NCBI RefSeq assembly: GCF_018603435.1
Contig: NZ_CP075682.1
Coordinates: 4,278,001-4,342,000 of the forward strand
Length of the DNA: 64,000 bases
Origin: Chryseobacterium sp. ZHDP1
Lineage (GTDB): Bacteria > Bacteroidota > Bacteroidia > Flavobacteriales > Weeksellaceae
Direction of reading: 5' to 3'
Under the pieces are notes generated by a model, which saw only the letters and a list, made by a program, of their open reading frames with translations, had not been told where the DNA came from and ran no database searches. Below, in pieces: positions 26,922 to 35,454 of the stretch (positions within the stretch are counted from its first letter, which is position 1; each line of letters opens with the position of its first letter). The translations under genes were made by a program, and so were the position numbers.

Positions 26922-28850
26922 ATGTATTTATCCTATATAAAAGTTGAGAATTACAAAGGAATCGAAGCAATTGAAACAGAATTTGACCCCAAATTAAATA
27001 TAATTATTGGTGAAAATGGGTGTGGAAAATCAGCAATCATTGACGCTATACGTCTGTTATATAATATTGGAGAGCCTATCAGAGAGATTTCTGTTACATC
27101 TGATGACTTTCATCAAAAAACAGTAGAGAACGGAGGAATCAAAACTATTCAAAAGTCTTCACTCATTACTATAACATATGTTTTCAAAGGGCTATCTACA
27201 GCGCAAAAAGGAGCTTTTTATGAATATATGGTAATCGATCCTAATAAAATCGAAGAAGATTATGCTAAAATATCGATTTCTTACGAAGAGAAAGATGGGA
27301 AATATCCGAACTTCTCATATAATACAGGAAATATTGATGGGCAAAAAGCCGATTATAAAACATTTGAACTTTTTCAACATTACTATTTAGGGGCATTGAG
27401 AGATAGTACTAAAGATCTACTGAGCACTCGGAATAATATTCTTGGAAAAGTTATAAGACGATTTGTAAAGAGAGAAAAGTCTGAGTCTGAAATTGAACAA
27501 ATTATTAAAGATGCTAATTCTCAATTGTTGAGCCGTGATGAGGTAAAAAATACCAGAGACGGGGTGAATACAAATCTCGAAAGTATTTTTAAGAAAGTTA
27601 TTGATAATAAAATTGGGGTTAGAATTGAAGAAGCAAAAACAGAATATATTGTTAATGCTATTAAACCCTATCTTCCACATGATAGATCAACCCTAACGGA
27701 TGAAGGATTTCATTTATGGCAAAATAGTTTAGGGTTAAACAATCTGATATACATAGCAGTAGTTCTTGGTGATATAAAAGAGCAAATTAAAGATAATGGT
27801 CTTCCTCATTTCGCCTTATTAATTGAAGAGCCTGAATCTCATCTGCATCCCCAATTGCAACTAAGCCTTTATAACTTTCTCAACAATGCAAATGCTACCG
27901 AAAATAGTCAGCTATTTATAACTACTCATTCACCGACTTTAACTTCAAAAGTCCCCCTAAAGAATCTTATCCTTTTGGATTGTGGCAAAGCGACAAAACT
28001 TGATAAACAATTTCAAAATAGAGAGTCTGAAAAATTAATCGAAGATACCACCAAAAATAAGGAATTGTTAGATCCTGATTTGGAAAATAGAATGAAGAAG
28101 CTTCAGAGATATATAGACGTGACCAAATCTCAACTTTTATTTGCAAAATCAATTTTGTTCATTGAAGGTATTTCAGAAGAACTATTGATTTCAGCGTTTA
28201 CTCTTTTGGAGGACTATAAATTGGAGGATTACAGAACCGAAATTGTTAACGTAAAAGGAACATCTTTCTATCCATTCCTCTATCTTTTTAATCATTCAAA
28301 TCTATTAGAGAGAATTAACAAACCTATTTCCATCATCACAGATGATGATAGATTTACAGATTCGAAAAAAACTGAATATAGTTTTGATAGTTTGATAAAT
28401 GATACCACTATTCTCGATCTGTTAGATGATTCTATTCAAAAAGGTAATGCAGTATCGAGAATAAAAAACTTGAATTCTGTAAAGAATAATGCAGATAACA
28501 TTCAAATCTTTGAGTCATTCAAAACATTAGAATACGAAATTGCATTGCATAACATAAATGATGATAGGAGAAATTTTAAAAGCAACTTTTTAGTACAATA
28601 TTTAGACCTTGTAGAAAGTGCTAAAATCATTAAAATTGTTGCTTATATGGCGACATTTGCTACAGATTTAATGACAGATGAGCAAAGAAGGAAAGTTGCA
28701 ATTCTCCTATGGAAAACTTTTCCCGCTAAAGCTGAATTTGCACAGGACTTCTCAATTCATTTGCTGGATAATTTGGAAGATGCAAAAGCATCATTTATGG
28801 TTCCAAAGTATATATTAAATGCATTAACTCATTTAAAAAACGGATTATAA
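26922..28850 (+). CDS. gajA: Gabija-like OLD-family ATPase/TOPRIM nuclease (GajA-like)
   Basis: This 642-aa protein begins with the recF/SMC-type ATPase opening YLSYIKVENYKGIE and Walker A GENGCGKS (residues 30-37). An ABC-like Walker B follows (LLIEEPESHLHPQ, about 300) and a switch His (TTHSP). The C-terminal TOPRIM domain has SILFIEGISEELLI (about 407-420) and the acidic ITDDDRF (about 470). OLD nucleases paired with a UvrD-like helicase define Gabija anti-phage systems, in which GajA nicks DNA when nucleotides are depleted. The helicase gene overlaps by one base (TAATG). It is somewhat longer than the B. cereus protein, so I call it Gabija-like. Confidence 0.82.
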   Translation: MYLSYIKVENYKGIEAIETEFDPKLNIIIGENGCGKSAIIDAIRLLYNIGEPIREISVTSDDFHQKTVENGGIKTIQKSSLITITYVFKGLSTAQKGAFYEYMVIDPNKIEEDYAKISISYEEKDGKYPNFSYNTGNIDGQKADYKTFELFQHYYLGALRDSTKDLLSTRNNILGKVIRRFVKREKSESEIEQIIKDANSQLLSRDEVKNTRDGVNTNLESIFKKVIDNKIGVRIEEAKTEYIVNAIKPYLPHDRSTLTDEGFHLWQNSLGLNNLIYIAVVLGDIKEQIKDNGLPHFALLIEEPESHLHPQLQLSLYNFLNNANATENSQLFITTHSPTLTSKVPLKNLILLDCGKATKLDKQFQNRESEKLIEDTTKNKELLDPDLENRMKKLQRYIDVTKSQLLFAKSILFIEGISEELLISAFTLLEDYKLEDYRTEIVNVKGTSFYPFLYLFNHSNLLERINKPISIITDDDRFTDSKKTEYSFDSLINDTTILDLLDDSIQKGNAVSRIKNLNSVKNNADNIQIFESFKTLEYEIALHNINDDRRNFKSNFLVQYLDLVESAKIIKIVAYMATFATDLMTDEQRRKVAILLWKTFPAKAEFAQDFSIHLLDNLEDAKASFMVPKYILNALTHLKNGL

Positions 28851-30670
28851 TGTATTTTGAAAATGAGGAAAGATTAGCTTATCTACAAGCTAGGGGGAAA
28901 GTTATTCTAAGTGCCTGCCCAGGTAGTGGAAAAACAACCACTATTGCGAAGAAGATTTTAAATTTAGAAACTTCAAAAGAAATCGGAGGTCATTCTGGTG
29001 TAGCTTGTTTATCGTTCACTAATTCTGCTAAAGACGAAATTAATGAAGCATATAGAAAGCTAAGCGGTAAATCACTTCAGTTTCCTAACCACGTATCAAC
29101 CATTGATAGTTTTATAAATAAATTTATTACACTTCCTTTTTATAATTTGCTTAATCGTGATTTCAATAGACCAAAGATACTTGATCATACAAATATCTTA
29201 GATGACATGTGGAAAACGACCTACGTAAAAAATGGAAAGACACTAGATGGTTTGTTACGACCTTTGAATAACGCAGAATATAAAGCAAAAAATAATCGCA
29301 GTATTTTTCATTTATATCCTCCGAGCGAAATAAGAATTGAGCCTGATGGTACATTTTCAATAAATGGCAATCAACCATCTCTGGATAAAGTAGATAGAGA
29401 GAATTTTAATAAGTATTGTCAGCTAATAAAAAATAGACAATTTACAAAAGGTCTTATATCAACTGGAGACTCTGCATATATTGCACTACATTTATTAAGA
29501 AATAACCCCAAAATTTGCCAATGGCTTAGTCTAAGATTCCCTTTTGTTATAATTGATGAGGCTCAGGACAATTCTTTAATACAGCACGCCATATTTGAGG
29601 AATTGGTGAACCAAGGCCTGAAAAACATTGAATTAATTGGAGACCCTTATCAAAGCCTGTATGAATGGAGAGACGCAAAACCTGATGAATTCTTAAGAAA
29701 ATATGAAAGCGATCAAACTTGGCAATCTTATGACTTGACCGACAATAGACGTTCGCCTCAAAGTATCATTGATGTTTTTTCTAAAGTTAGACGTTCAGAC
29801 GACTTAGCAATTAATAGTGTTGACTGTGAGGAGCAAAATAACTCTGTTATAGTGTACAAATATTCAAGCAATAATCACCAATTAATAATTAAACATTATG
29901 ACGATTATTGTTCAACAAAGAAACACCTTAATAGCTGTATTGTAGTTAGGGGAAATTCGTTAAAAGATTCGTTGCTGGGAAAAAAACTAGAACAAAGACC
30001 TTGGGGTACAGAACTACCTAAAGATATCATTTATGCTAAAAATCTCTACATCAGCGGTGATATTAAAAATGCAATAAAAGAAATACGAGCAATAAGTATT
30101 CAGCTCATTTATACTGATACATCTGATTATCATATACTAAAGGAAATTGAAAAAGAAAAGAGTGTTGATGCTCATTTTAATTCTTTAATGATTACCATCT
30201 TAAATGAATTACCTGATTTTAGCAAAACTGTACAAGACTGGACAACAGAAACTCAGCTTTTTCTAAAAAACAGATTGAAACTTAATTATGACGTTGACTT
30301 TAATTTACGAAATAGAAAATCAAAATACTTCGAAAAAACTACATTATTGGAAACCGTAAGCCAGCATTTCAAGAAGTCTTTTTCTGCTTTTAATATTCCC
30401 ATTACAACAATACACCAAGTCAAAGGTCAAACCTTGGATTCAATTCTTGTTTTCTTCAATGAAAGAAAGCATAAGGATAACATCTTATTTGAAAACATAT
30501 CAAACAGCGGAAATATTTTTCCTGATGAAACGAGGAGATTAATATATGTAGCCCTATCCAGACCAAAATATCTATTAGCAATGGCATTTCCGGATAGTAT
30601 AAAAGATATTGATCTCAAAAAGAAATTTGGTGAAGCCATAAAGATAGTAACACAAGAAGAATTGATATAA
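28850..30670 (+). CDS. gajB: Gabija-like UvrD/SF1 helicase (GajB-like)
   Basis: This 606-aa SF1 helicase has Walker A ACPGSGKTTT (residues 22-31), motif Ia (LSFTNSAKDEI), Walker B VIIDEAQDNS (about 231-240), and motif III/GDPYQSLYEWRDA (about 263). Motif V is HQVKGQTLDSILV (about 522) and motif VI is RRLIYVALSRPK (about 562). Partnered with the OLD/TOPRIM ATPase it forms the second component of a Gabija-like defence system. Translation is probably coupled to the nuclease gene by the TAATG overlap. It is longer than the reference GajB; the extra length lies mainly in the region between motifs III and V. Confidence 0.83.
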   Translation: MYFENEERLAYLQARGKVILSACPGSGKTTTIAKKILNLETSKEIGGHSGVACLSFTNSAKDEINEAYRKLSGKSLQFPNHVSTIDSFINKFITLPFYNLLNRDFNRPKILDHTNILDDMWKTTYVKNGKTLDGLLRPLNNAEYKAKNNRSIFHLYPPSEIRIEPDGTFSINGNQPSLDKVDRENFNKYCQLIKNRQFTKGLISTGDSAYIALHLLRNNPKICQWLSLRFPFVIIDEAQDNSLIQHAIFEELVNQGLKNIELIGDPYQSLYEWRDAKPDEFLRKYESDQTWQSYDLTDNRRSPQSIIDVFSKVRRSDDLAINSVDCEEQNNSVIVYKYSSNNHQLIIKHYDDYCSTKKHLNSCIVVRGNSLKDSLLGKKLEQRPWGTELPKDIIYAKNLYISGDIKNAIKEIRAISIQLIYTDTSDYHILKEIEKEKSVDAHFNSLMITILNELPDFSKTVQDWTTETQLFLKNRLKLNYDVDFNLRNRKSKYFEKTTLLETVSQHFKKSFSAFNIPITTIHQVKGQTLDSILVFFNERKHKDNILFENISNSGNIFPDETRRLIYVALSRPKYLLAMAFPDSIKDIDLKKKFGEAIKIVTQEELI

Positions 30671-30768
30671 CTGCTGACGTTTCGAAAAGATTGTGAAAGG
30701 GATAGTCAAAGAATATATTTACAAAAAAAGTATGCACCAAAATGGTGCTTAAAAATTAGTAAAAGCAA

Positions 30769-31653
30769 ATGCTAACCTATAACGAACTTATAGAACTAAG
30801 AGACCAATTAGTAAATAGCGAAATTCAGTTGGAACTTGCAAAAGCACAGTATTGGAATGGGTCCAAAGAGGAACAGCGCTCCTGGCATACAAAAGACTGG
30901 AAAGAAAGGAGGTCAGAATTTATTAAAGATAAATGCGAAATTTGCAGTAGTACTGATACATTAACTATACAACATAATTCTCATCCAAGAAAATATTCCG
31001 ATTATTTAAGAGAACTAATAAGAGGATATACTAAAGACTACATAGATAGCAATCAAGAAGTTAGTAAGTCTGATTTTACAGATTATGTGCTAAAAAAATA
31101 TAATTATGAACCCGTTCCACTTTGTTCAAATTGCAATAACAAAAATCCAAGCGTAAGGGTAAGGAAAACTCCAAAATATCGCTGTGCAGATTGTAAGCAT
31201 GAATTTGATGAAGCAATTTTCAGAACGGCAAATGAACTCATTTCTATATTTTACGAAAATGAAGATGCTTACGAGGTTCAAGATAAATGTTTTGTTTCAA
31301 AGGATAAATGGGCAAATAAGAACAATCTATCTAATATCCGATATTGGTTACAAAGAGAACGTGCTAAAAATAAGGATGCAGAGCAGATTGAGAAAGAAGC
31401 TTTTTTACTTCATGTAAATGACTGTATCAAATATCTTTCCTTTGAAGATGCAATAACTGCGTGCAGAAAATGCGCTTATAATCTTGATATCAAAAAGATG
31501 GAACTATGTCCTCAATGTAAGCAAAATTATAAAGGACTTCAGTATCCAACCTGTATCGATTGTTTGCCCGAAGAAAAGCGAAAAGCTGCACTAAAAAGTA
31601 TACAATTCGGAAAAGAATGGCATGAAATGCATAAAGGGTTGGGGATTGACTAA
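30769..31653 (+). CDS. Multi-zinc-knuckle (HNH-like) protein next to Gabija
   Basis: This 294-aa soluble protein starts 99 nt after the helicase. It has six CxxC pairs at residues 56/59, 119/122, 139/142, 232/235, 247/250 and 262/265. The first pair is followed by LTIQH (His69), the spacing of HNH-endonuclease zinc centres, although a full catalytic HNH is not clear. Two more pairs form a zinc-ribbon-like unit (LCSNCNN and YRCADCKHEF); the last three sit near the C-terminus. It could be a nuclease or a DNA/RNA-binding accessory to the defence pair. I do not recognise a named family. It ends 10 nt before a convergent gene. Confidence 0.65.
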   Translation: MLTYNELIELRDQLVNSEIQLELAKAQYWNGSKEEQRSWHTKDWKERRSEFIKDKCEICSSTDTLTIQHNSHPRKYSDYLRELIRGYTKDYIDSNQEVSKSDFTDYVLKKYNYEPVPLCSNCNNKNPSVRVRKTPKYRCADCKHEFDEAIFRTANELISIFYENEDAYEVQDKCFVSKDKWANKNNLSNIRYWLQRERAKNKDAEQIEKEAFLLHVNDCIKYLSFEDAITACRKCAYNLDIKKMELCPQCKQNYKGLQYPTCIDCLPEEKRKAALKSIQFGKEWHEMHKGLGID

Positions 31654-31662
31654 ATATAATAA

Positions 31663-32052
31663 TTAATTTTCTACAACTTTTTCAATCGCTTTTTTAAAAT
31701 CAGCAACATCACTGCCAACCAATAAACAACTCGAAAAACCAATATTTAAAAGAGCCTTGCCAACTTTCTCATCATCAATATCACTATGGGCAATCAATTT
31801 AATACGTGGATATTTTTCTCTTAATTCCTGAAGCTGTACCAGCACATCATTATCGTAAAAATCTAAGTCTATGATACAGACTTCTGGAAGTGCTTTTAAA
31901 GCGGATAATTGAGTTATTCCATCTTCGACATGCTCCAAGCGGAAGAGTATTTCAAATCCTGAACCAGAGAGGTCATTGCAAATACTATCTAAGATGAGGC
32001 TTTTATCATTGATAAATGCCAGAGATTGTTTGGGTCTGTTTATTGTATCCAT
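31663..32052 (-). CDS. Stand-alone receiver-domain protein
   Basis: This 129-aa protein has the five-strand receiver pattern. The likely phospho-acceptor is Asp62 in EVCIIDLDFYDN, and an acidic position (Asp16) is near the N-terminus. No output domain follows. The conserved Lys after strand 5 (normally KP) is replaced by LLVGSD, so phosphorylation or signalling may be altered. It lies between the defence genes and the excisionase-type HTH genes, where CTnDOT-like elements carry their regulators. A role in element regulation is inferred from place only. Confidence 0.65.
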   Translation of the reverse strand: MDTINRPKQSLAFINDKSLILDSICNDLSGSGFEILFRLEHVEDGITQLSALKALPEVCIIDLDFYDNDVLVQLQELREKYPRIKLIAHSDIDDEKVGKALLNIGFSSCLLVGSDVADFKKAIEKVVEN

Positions 32053-32329
32053 AATGCCATTTTTTCTTTTTCATGAACCCTACACAAAAAAAGAAAGCGT
32101 AGGCAATCACACTTACCGGCATTAAGGCACTGGTACGCCATCCCCCAAATAAGCGGACGCCCACGCCTATGACGTGAGCGTTCTTACTTATCTGTTCCGG
32201 GGATTTAAAAATTACCAGTTTCTAATGCGGAACCTAAAGCAAAAACACTTTAAGTATTTTCTATCTTCTACAAAGATACAAAACTCATTTCGATATAGAA
32301 ATATGCCCTAAACTAAATTTGATCATAGA

Positions 32330-32629
32330 TTATTTGATTTTTTGGCTACAATAGTTTTGCTCCAATACACTCAATAAATCTGTTTCTTTATAAATGATTT
32401 TGCCTCCTATTTGAATATACGGCAGAATATTGTCATCACGATATTGTTGCAAAGTACGTTTACTGATGTGTAACAGCTTGCATACATCTTCGCCCGACAG
32501 GTATATTTCTCCGTTCATTACGGGGCGGTAGTTTTTTAATATTTCTTCAATACGGCTTCGCAACCGCATTATCATCTCCTGTTGTTCGATGATTTCTTCG
32601 GTTTCATTCGTCAGTAAATCCATTGTCAT
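32330..32629 (-). CDS. Excisionase-like helix-turn-helix protein (99 aa)
   Basis: A MerR/excisionase-type winged HTH lies in ISGEDVCKLL-like form: YLSGEDVCKLLHISKRTLQQYRDDNILPYIQIGGKIIYK (residues about 42-80). This is preceded by a coiled helix. It overlaps the upstream HTH gene by 26 nt. Paired small HTH proteins of this kind are found near the integrase or tra regions of Bacteroidetes ICEs (compare Xis2c/Xis2d of CTnDOT), where they promote excision and activate transfer genes. The assignment is by family pattern and location. Confidence 0.78.
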   Translation of the reverse strand: MTMDLLTNETEEIIEQQEMIMRLRSRIEEILKNYRPVMNGEIYLSGEDVCKLLHISKRTLQQYRDDNILPYIQIGGKIIYKETDLLSVLEQNYCSQKIK

Positions 32630-32987
32630 TGGTATTATACGAATGTTTGCCTTTTAGCAAAGCCTGCACATCCGAAAGTTTATAATAATTTTTGCGGTTG
32701 AGCTTGGAGTAAGGCAATAAGCCTTTATCCTTATAGGTCTGCAAAGTCCGTTTGGTAATGTTCATCATCAGGCACACTTCCTGGTTATCGAGCCATTTCT
32801 CTTCTTTGAAAATCGGGGTATATTTCCGAGTAGCGTTTTCGGTCAGTTCCAAAAGTGCTTTCAGCTCTTTTTTCATTCCATCCAGTAGGGATTTTTGTAT
32901 TGCGATAACTTCCATATTCTGCTCAATTTTTCTGTGGAAGTCTAATTTATAATGGCTTATTACATAACTGGGAAATGTTGTAGTCAT
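32604..32987 (-). CDS. Excisionase-like helix-turn-helix protein (127 aa)
   Basis: Similar design to the next gene: a helical N-terminal half, then the HTH segment WLDNQEVCLMMNITKRTLQTYKDKGLLPYSKLNRKNYYK (about 66-104). It lies upstream of, and overlaps, the 99-aa HTH gene, so the pair is a two-gene operon. The upstream 10-bp phased GGC cluster (32989-33011) begins two bases before its start codon and could be part of its control region. The exact role, excisionase or activator, is not determined. Confidence 0.78.
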   Translation of the reverse strand: MTTTFPSYVISHYKLDFHRKIEQNMEVIAIQKSLLDGMKKELKALLELTENATRKYTPIFKEEKWLDNQEVCLMMNITKRTLQTYKDKGLLPYSKLNRKNYYKLSDVQALLKGKHSYNTNDNGFTDE

Positions 32988-32988
32988 T

Positions 32989-33011
32989 GGCGTTGAGAGG
33001 CAGTGTTTGGC
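32989..33011. repeat. Phased GGC cluster 1 (three triplets, 10-bp period)
   Basis: GGC at 32989, 32999 and 33009, exactly 10 bp apart, in GGCGTTGAGA / GGCAGTGTTT / GGC. The decamer GGCAGTGTTT recurs at 47892, 49936 and 49956. Confidence 0.7.
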
Positions 33012-33031
33012 TGTTTTCTTTTGCCGTAAAC

Positions 33032-33064
33032 AAAAAATCGGATAGCCTTTTGGGTTATCCGATT
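33032..33064 (-). terminator. Terminator at the end of the leftward transfer region
   Basis: A 12-bp stem (one G-T pair) centred on 33050 is followed, in the leftward direction, by TTTTTT. It lies 29 nt beyond the stop of the 97-aa membrane protein gene. Confidence 0.85.
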
Positions 33065-33092
33065 CGTTAATAAGTTTATAGGGAAATTTCTA

Positions 33093-33386
33093 TCAACGTT
33101 TGGTAGGCTGTTCAATTTTAACTTCCTGTTGTTTTTTCTCCCTTTCTTTTTTCATCTGTGTATAAGACCAAAGAATAACAACGCCAAGAATAATTAAAGC
33201 ATAGGCAATCCATTTACCAACACGTTCTATAAAACGGATAAATACAGATGCTTCAAAACTCGAAAAGCCCTCTGCACCCATCGCATTACGTCTGTAAAAT
33301 TTCCTCCGGCTTATCCAGTAGATAAGACCTATACCGATAACAAGCGGAATAATTCCCATTACCAATTGAGAAGTAACTGCATCCAT
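33093..33386 (-). CDS. Small two-helix membrane protein of the tra region
   Basis: This 97-aa protein has two clear membrane segments (GIIPLVIGIGLIYWI, about residues 9-24, and WIAYALIILGVVILWSY, about 57-73). Between them is a basic loop (RRKFYRRNAM), and the charged tail is cytoplasmic or periplasmic. Copies in related elements are often misnamed molybdenum transporter permease; nothing here supports that. It is separated from traQ by a terminator and has its own terminator, so it may be transcribed separately. Confidence 0.65.
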   Translation of the reverse strand: MDAVTSQLVMGIIPLVIGIGLIYWISRRKFYRRNAMGAEGFSSFEASVFIRFIERVGKWIAYALIILGVVILWSYTQMKKEREKKQQEVKIEQPTKR

Positions 33387-33443
33387 ATTGTCAAAATTAT
33401 ATCAAATAAATTTAAACAAAACATCCTTGGTTGAAAATCAAAA

Positions 33444-33471
33444 GCAAAAAACCGACCTATAAAGTCGGTTT
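33444..33471 (-). terminator. Terminator after traQ
   Basis: A perfect 8-bp stem (AAACCGAC / GTCGGTTT, 7-nt loop) with a TTTTTT run on the leftward transcript, 24 nt beyond the traQ stop codon. Confidence 0.85.
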
Positions 33472-33494
33472 TGTCGTTGTCAAAGTTGTTGTTC

Positions 33495-33944
33495 TTAATC
33501 ACTACTATTGAACTGAAAACTTAATTGCTTTTCATTCCCGAAGCTGTCCGAAATCCAAACCTCAAAAGATTGTGAAACAGCAGATGTTGAAGTGTAGTAC
33601 AAGCGAAACTGCTCTGTTGGTAATGAATACAAATCGTTCGGGAGGTACGGTGGTTCATCGTAGTATTGCAATGTTCCTGTACCGTCAAACTGAAAATAGC
33701 GAAGAAAATACTGAGTGTTCGTGTAGTTTCCTGTTCGATGTATGGTAATGCGGATCTCTACCGTCTGCCCATCGGCAACATCTTTGGGTACCGGCATTAC
33801 ATTTACCTCAAAAGGAAAATCGTTCTGTATTTCGAGTTCATCATCTTTGCTACAAGATACCAAAGAAACCGAAGCTGCGAGAATTGCCAACATTAAGTAT
33901 ATCGGCAATAAGCCTATTCTGAATTTATTGAATATTGCTATCAT
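33495..33944 (-). CDS. traQ: Conjugal transfer protein TraQ (DUF3872)
   Basis: This 149-aa protein begins with a lipoprotein-like signal ending AASVSLVSCS and continues with a beta-rich DUF3872 domain (FPFEVNVMPVPKDVADGQTVEIRITIHRTGNY). It is the last gene of the main tra operon. TraP, which usually lies between traO and traQ in CTnDOT-type elements, is absent here. TraQ is an envelope-located transfer protein of unknown exact function. Confidence 0.85.
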   Translation of the reverse strand: MIAIFNKFRIGLLPIYLMLAILAASVSLVSCSKDDELEIQNDFPFEVNVMPVPKDVADGQTVEIRITIHRTGNYTNTQYFLRYFQFDGTGTLQYYDEPPYLPNDLYSLPTEQFRLYYTSTSAVSQSFEVWISDSFGNEKQLSFQFNSSD

Positions 33945-33956
33945 TGTTTTTACATT

Positions 33957-34517
33957 TTAAAAGTTAAACCTTAATCCCACACCTGCGGAGGGGCGGAACT
34001 GTTTCATATCCGTACCCCATACGACCTTAGTACGTCCTTGCAGAACTAACACAAAACGATCTGACAGGTACGTTTCAAAAGCGAGCCTTCCACCGGCTCC
34101 GTAGATGAAGTTGTCTTCATTCAAAACCTTTGCTCCATCATACAACATTGTTTCGCCACGGTTGATTGTTTCATAACCCAGTACGCCTGTTATAGCTGCA
34201 TTCAGCGTGATGTTTTTACGGGCATCGCCCAAAAGAAAGAAACTATAACCTCCCTCAGCTGTGTAGGTTTCCTGTGGTATGCGAAGATCTTTGTAGTTGT
34301 GGTATTGATGGGTATATTCCAACGCCCATAGCTGATAATTGCCGTTTTTGCCGTTTACAGTCATACCAAGGCTGATGTAATAATCGTTGCCGATTTTATC
34401 ATCGGATAATACACCAACATTTACTTCCAATCCTTTTTGTTTAGGCAACATTCGTTGCGCTTGGCTGGTTGTGATGCCTATCAGTATAAGCATCACAGTA
34501 TAGATATACTTTTTCAT
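33957..34517 (-). CDS. traO: Conjugal transfer protein TraO
   Basis: This protein of 186 aa has a signal peptide (residues 1-20, cleaved after TSQA) and an outer-membrane-like beta-rich body. Its Gly/Tyr-rich strands end in PSAGVGLRFNF, with a terminal aromatic residue as in beta-barrels. It matches TraO of Bacteroidetes conjugation systems in length, signals and position between traN and traQ. It is probably part of the envelope-spanning channel at the outer membrane. Confidence 0.86.
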   Translation of the reverse strand: MKKYIYTVMLILIGITTSQAQRMLPKQKGLEVNVGVLSDDKIGNDYYISLGMTVNGKNGNYQLWALEYTHQYHNYKDLRIPQETYTAEGGYSFFLLGDARKNITLNAAITGVLGYETINRGETMLYDGAKVLNEDNFIYGAGGRLAFETYLSDRFVLVLQGRTKVVWGTDMKQFRPSAGVGLRFNF

Positions 34518-34537
34518 ATTATTGCTTTAAAGGTTTA

Positions 34538-35431
34538 TTAAAATTTCAGATGCATATCGTTGATCAATCGGGCTTTTATCAAATCCGAATTTTCTACCTG
34601 AAGTGTTTGATGACGACCACCGTTCTTCTCGAAAATCTCAACCAACAGTACCTTATCATCGGCAATAGTGAATTGGTCTAACAGGAAAACATTTTGTTCG
34701 GTGGTTTGTCCCGAAATTTCTGTAAGTGGTTTATAGGTACGAAGCGGTATCATCGGGCGTTCCTGTACTACGGTTCGTTTGGCAACCTTTTTATCAACTA
34801 CCTTGAAATTCACAAAGTCGATATTGAACGGTACATTGCTGCGATTTCTCAATTCCGTATGGAAATAGTATTTACCATTGTGTATGTAAATTCCTTTCAG
34901 AATAAACTGAATGCCGAAACTCTTAGCCCCAATATGCTTTACAATGCGTTTGTCCTTTTTGTAAATAGTTTCCAAAAGCAAGCCCGCCAATGAGGGAGAA
35001 TTGTTGCCCAATTCTTCAAAAAGCACATCGTTACCGTTGGCTTTGTCCACTGCTTTTTGCATTGTCAAAAGGTCATAGCTCAATGCTTCGGGATACCCGC
35101 TGTAATACACATTGAAACTGTAAAAACGTCCGTCATTCGTGATAACGGAAAAATTGGTTTCCGCTTCAAAATCCCTTACCGATGCTTTTACACGCAATAC
35201 ATTTTCGGCATCTTCCGCTTTTCCTGCAATTAGGTATTCACTTCCCAAATCCACGTAACGAATGGCAGTCGGGAAAATCAGGTGCGAAGTTTTATCGTAG
35301 GTCAATTCCATACGGTACGGTTCTATCTTGCCCAGGGCAAGCGGTGTTCTAATGCTGTCCTGTGCATAAGATTGTACGGCAAAGCCAAGTATGAGGGCAA
35401 TTGCCCAAAAAGTTTTAAAATGATTTTTCAT
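34538..35431 (-). CDS. traN: Conjugal transfer protein TraN
   Basis: I start at ATG 35431 (MKNHFKTFWAIALILGFAVQSYAQ), which gives a clean signal peptide; the in-frame ATG at 35455 adds eight residues that touch the traM end. The remaining sequence of about 275 aa is a VirB9-like periplasmic beta-sandwich, with segments such as FPTAIRYVDLGSEYLIAGKAEDAENVLRVKA. TraN is the VirB9-like core-complex member of the mating channel. It lies 20 nt upstream of traO. Confidence 0.87.
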   Translation of the reverse strand: MKNHFKTFWAIALILGFAVQSYAQDSIRTPLALGKIEPYRMELTYDKTSHLIFPTAIRYVDLGSEYLIAGKAEDAENVLRVKASVRDFEAETNFSVITNDGRFYSFNVYYSGYPEALSYDLLTMQKAVDKANGNDVLFEELGNNSPSLAGLLLETIYKKDKRIVKHIGAKSFGIQFILKGIYIHNGKYYFHTELRNRSNVPFNIDFVNFKVVDKKVAKRTVVQERPMIPLRTYKPLTEISGQTTEQNVFLLDQFTIADDKVLLVEIFEKNGGRHQTLQVENSDLIKARLINDMHLKF

Positions 35432-35454
35432 TGTTTTATTATTTGAATTCAACA

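Noticed and set aside
26922..30670. Assignment as a RecF/RecB-type repair pair
   Set aside because: The TOPRIM domain fused to the ATPase and the direct overlap with a UvrD-like helicase fit Gabija-like defence better than housekeeping repair proteins.
32053..32329. Possible small peptides encoded leftward between the receiver and HTH genes
   Set aside because: A 33-codon frame exists but has no ribosome-binding site or similarity that I can support.
34694..34993. 99-aa forward frame inside traN
   Set aside because: Shadow of the traN gene with Phe/Tyr/Ser-rich composition and no start context.
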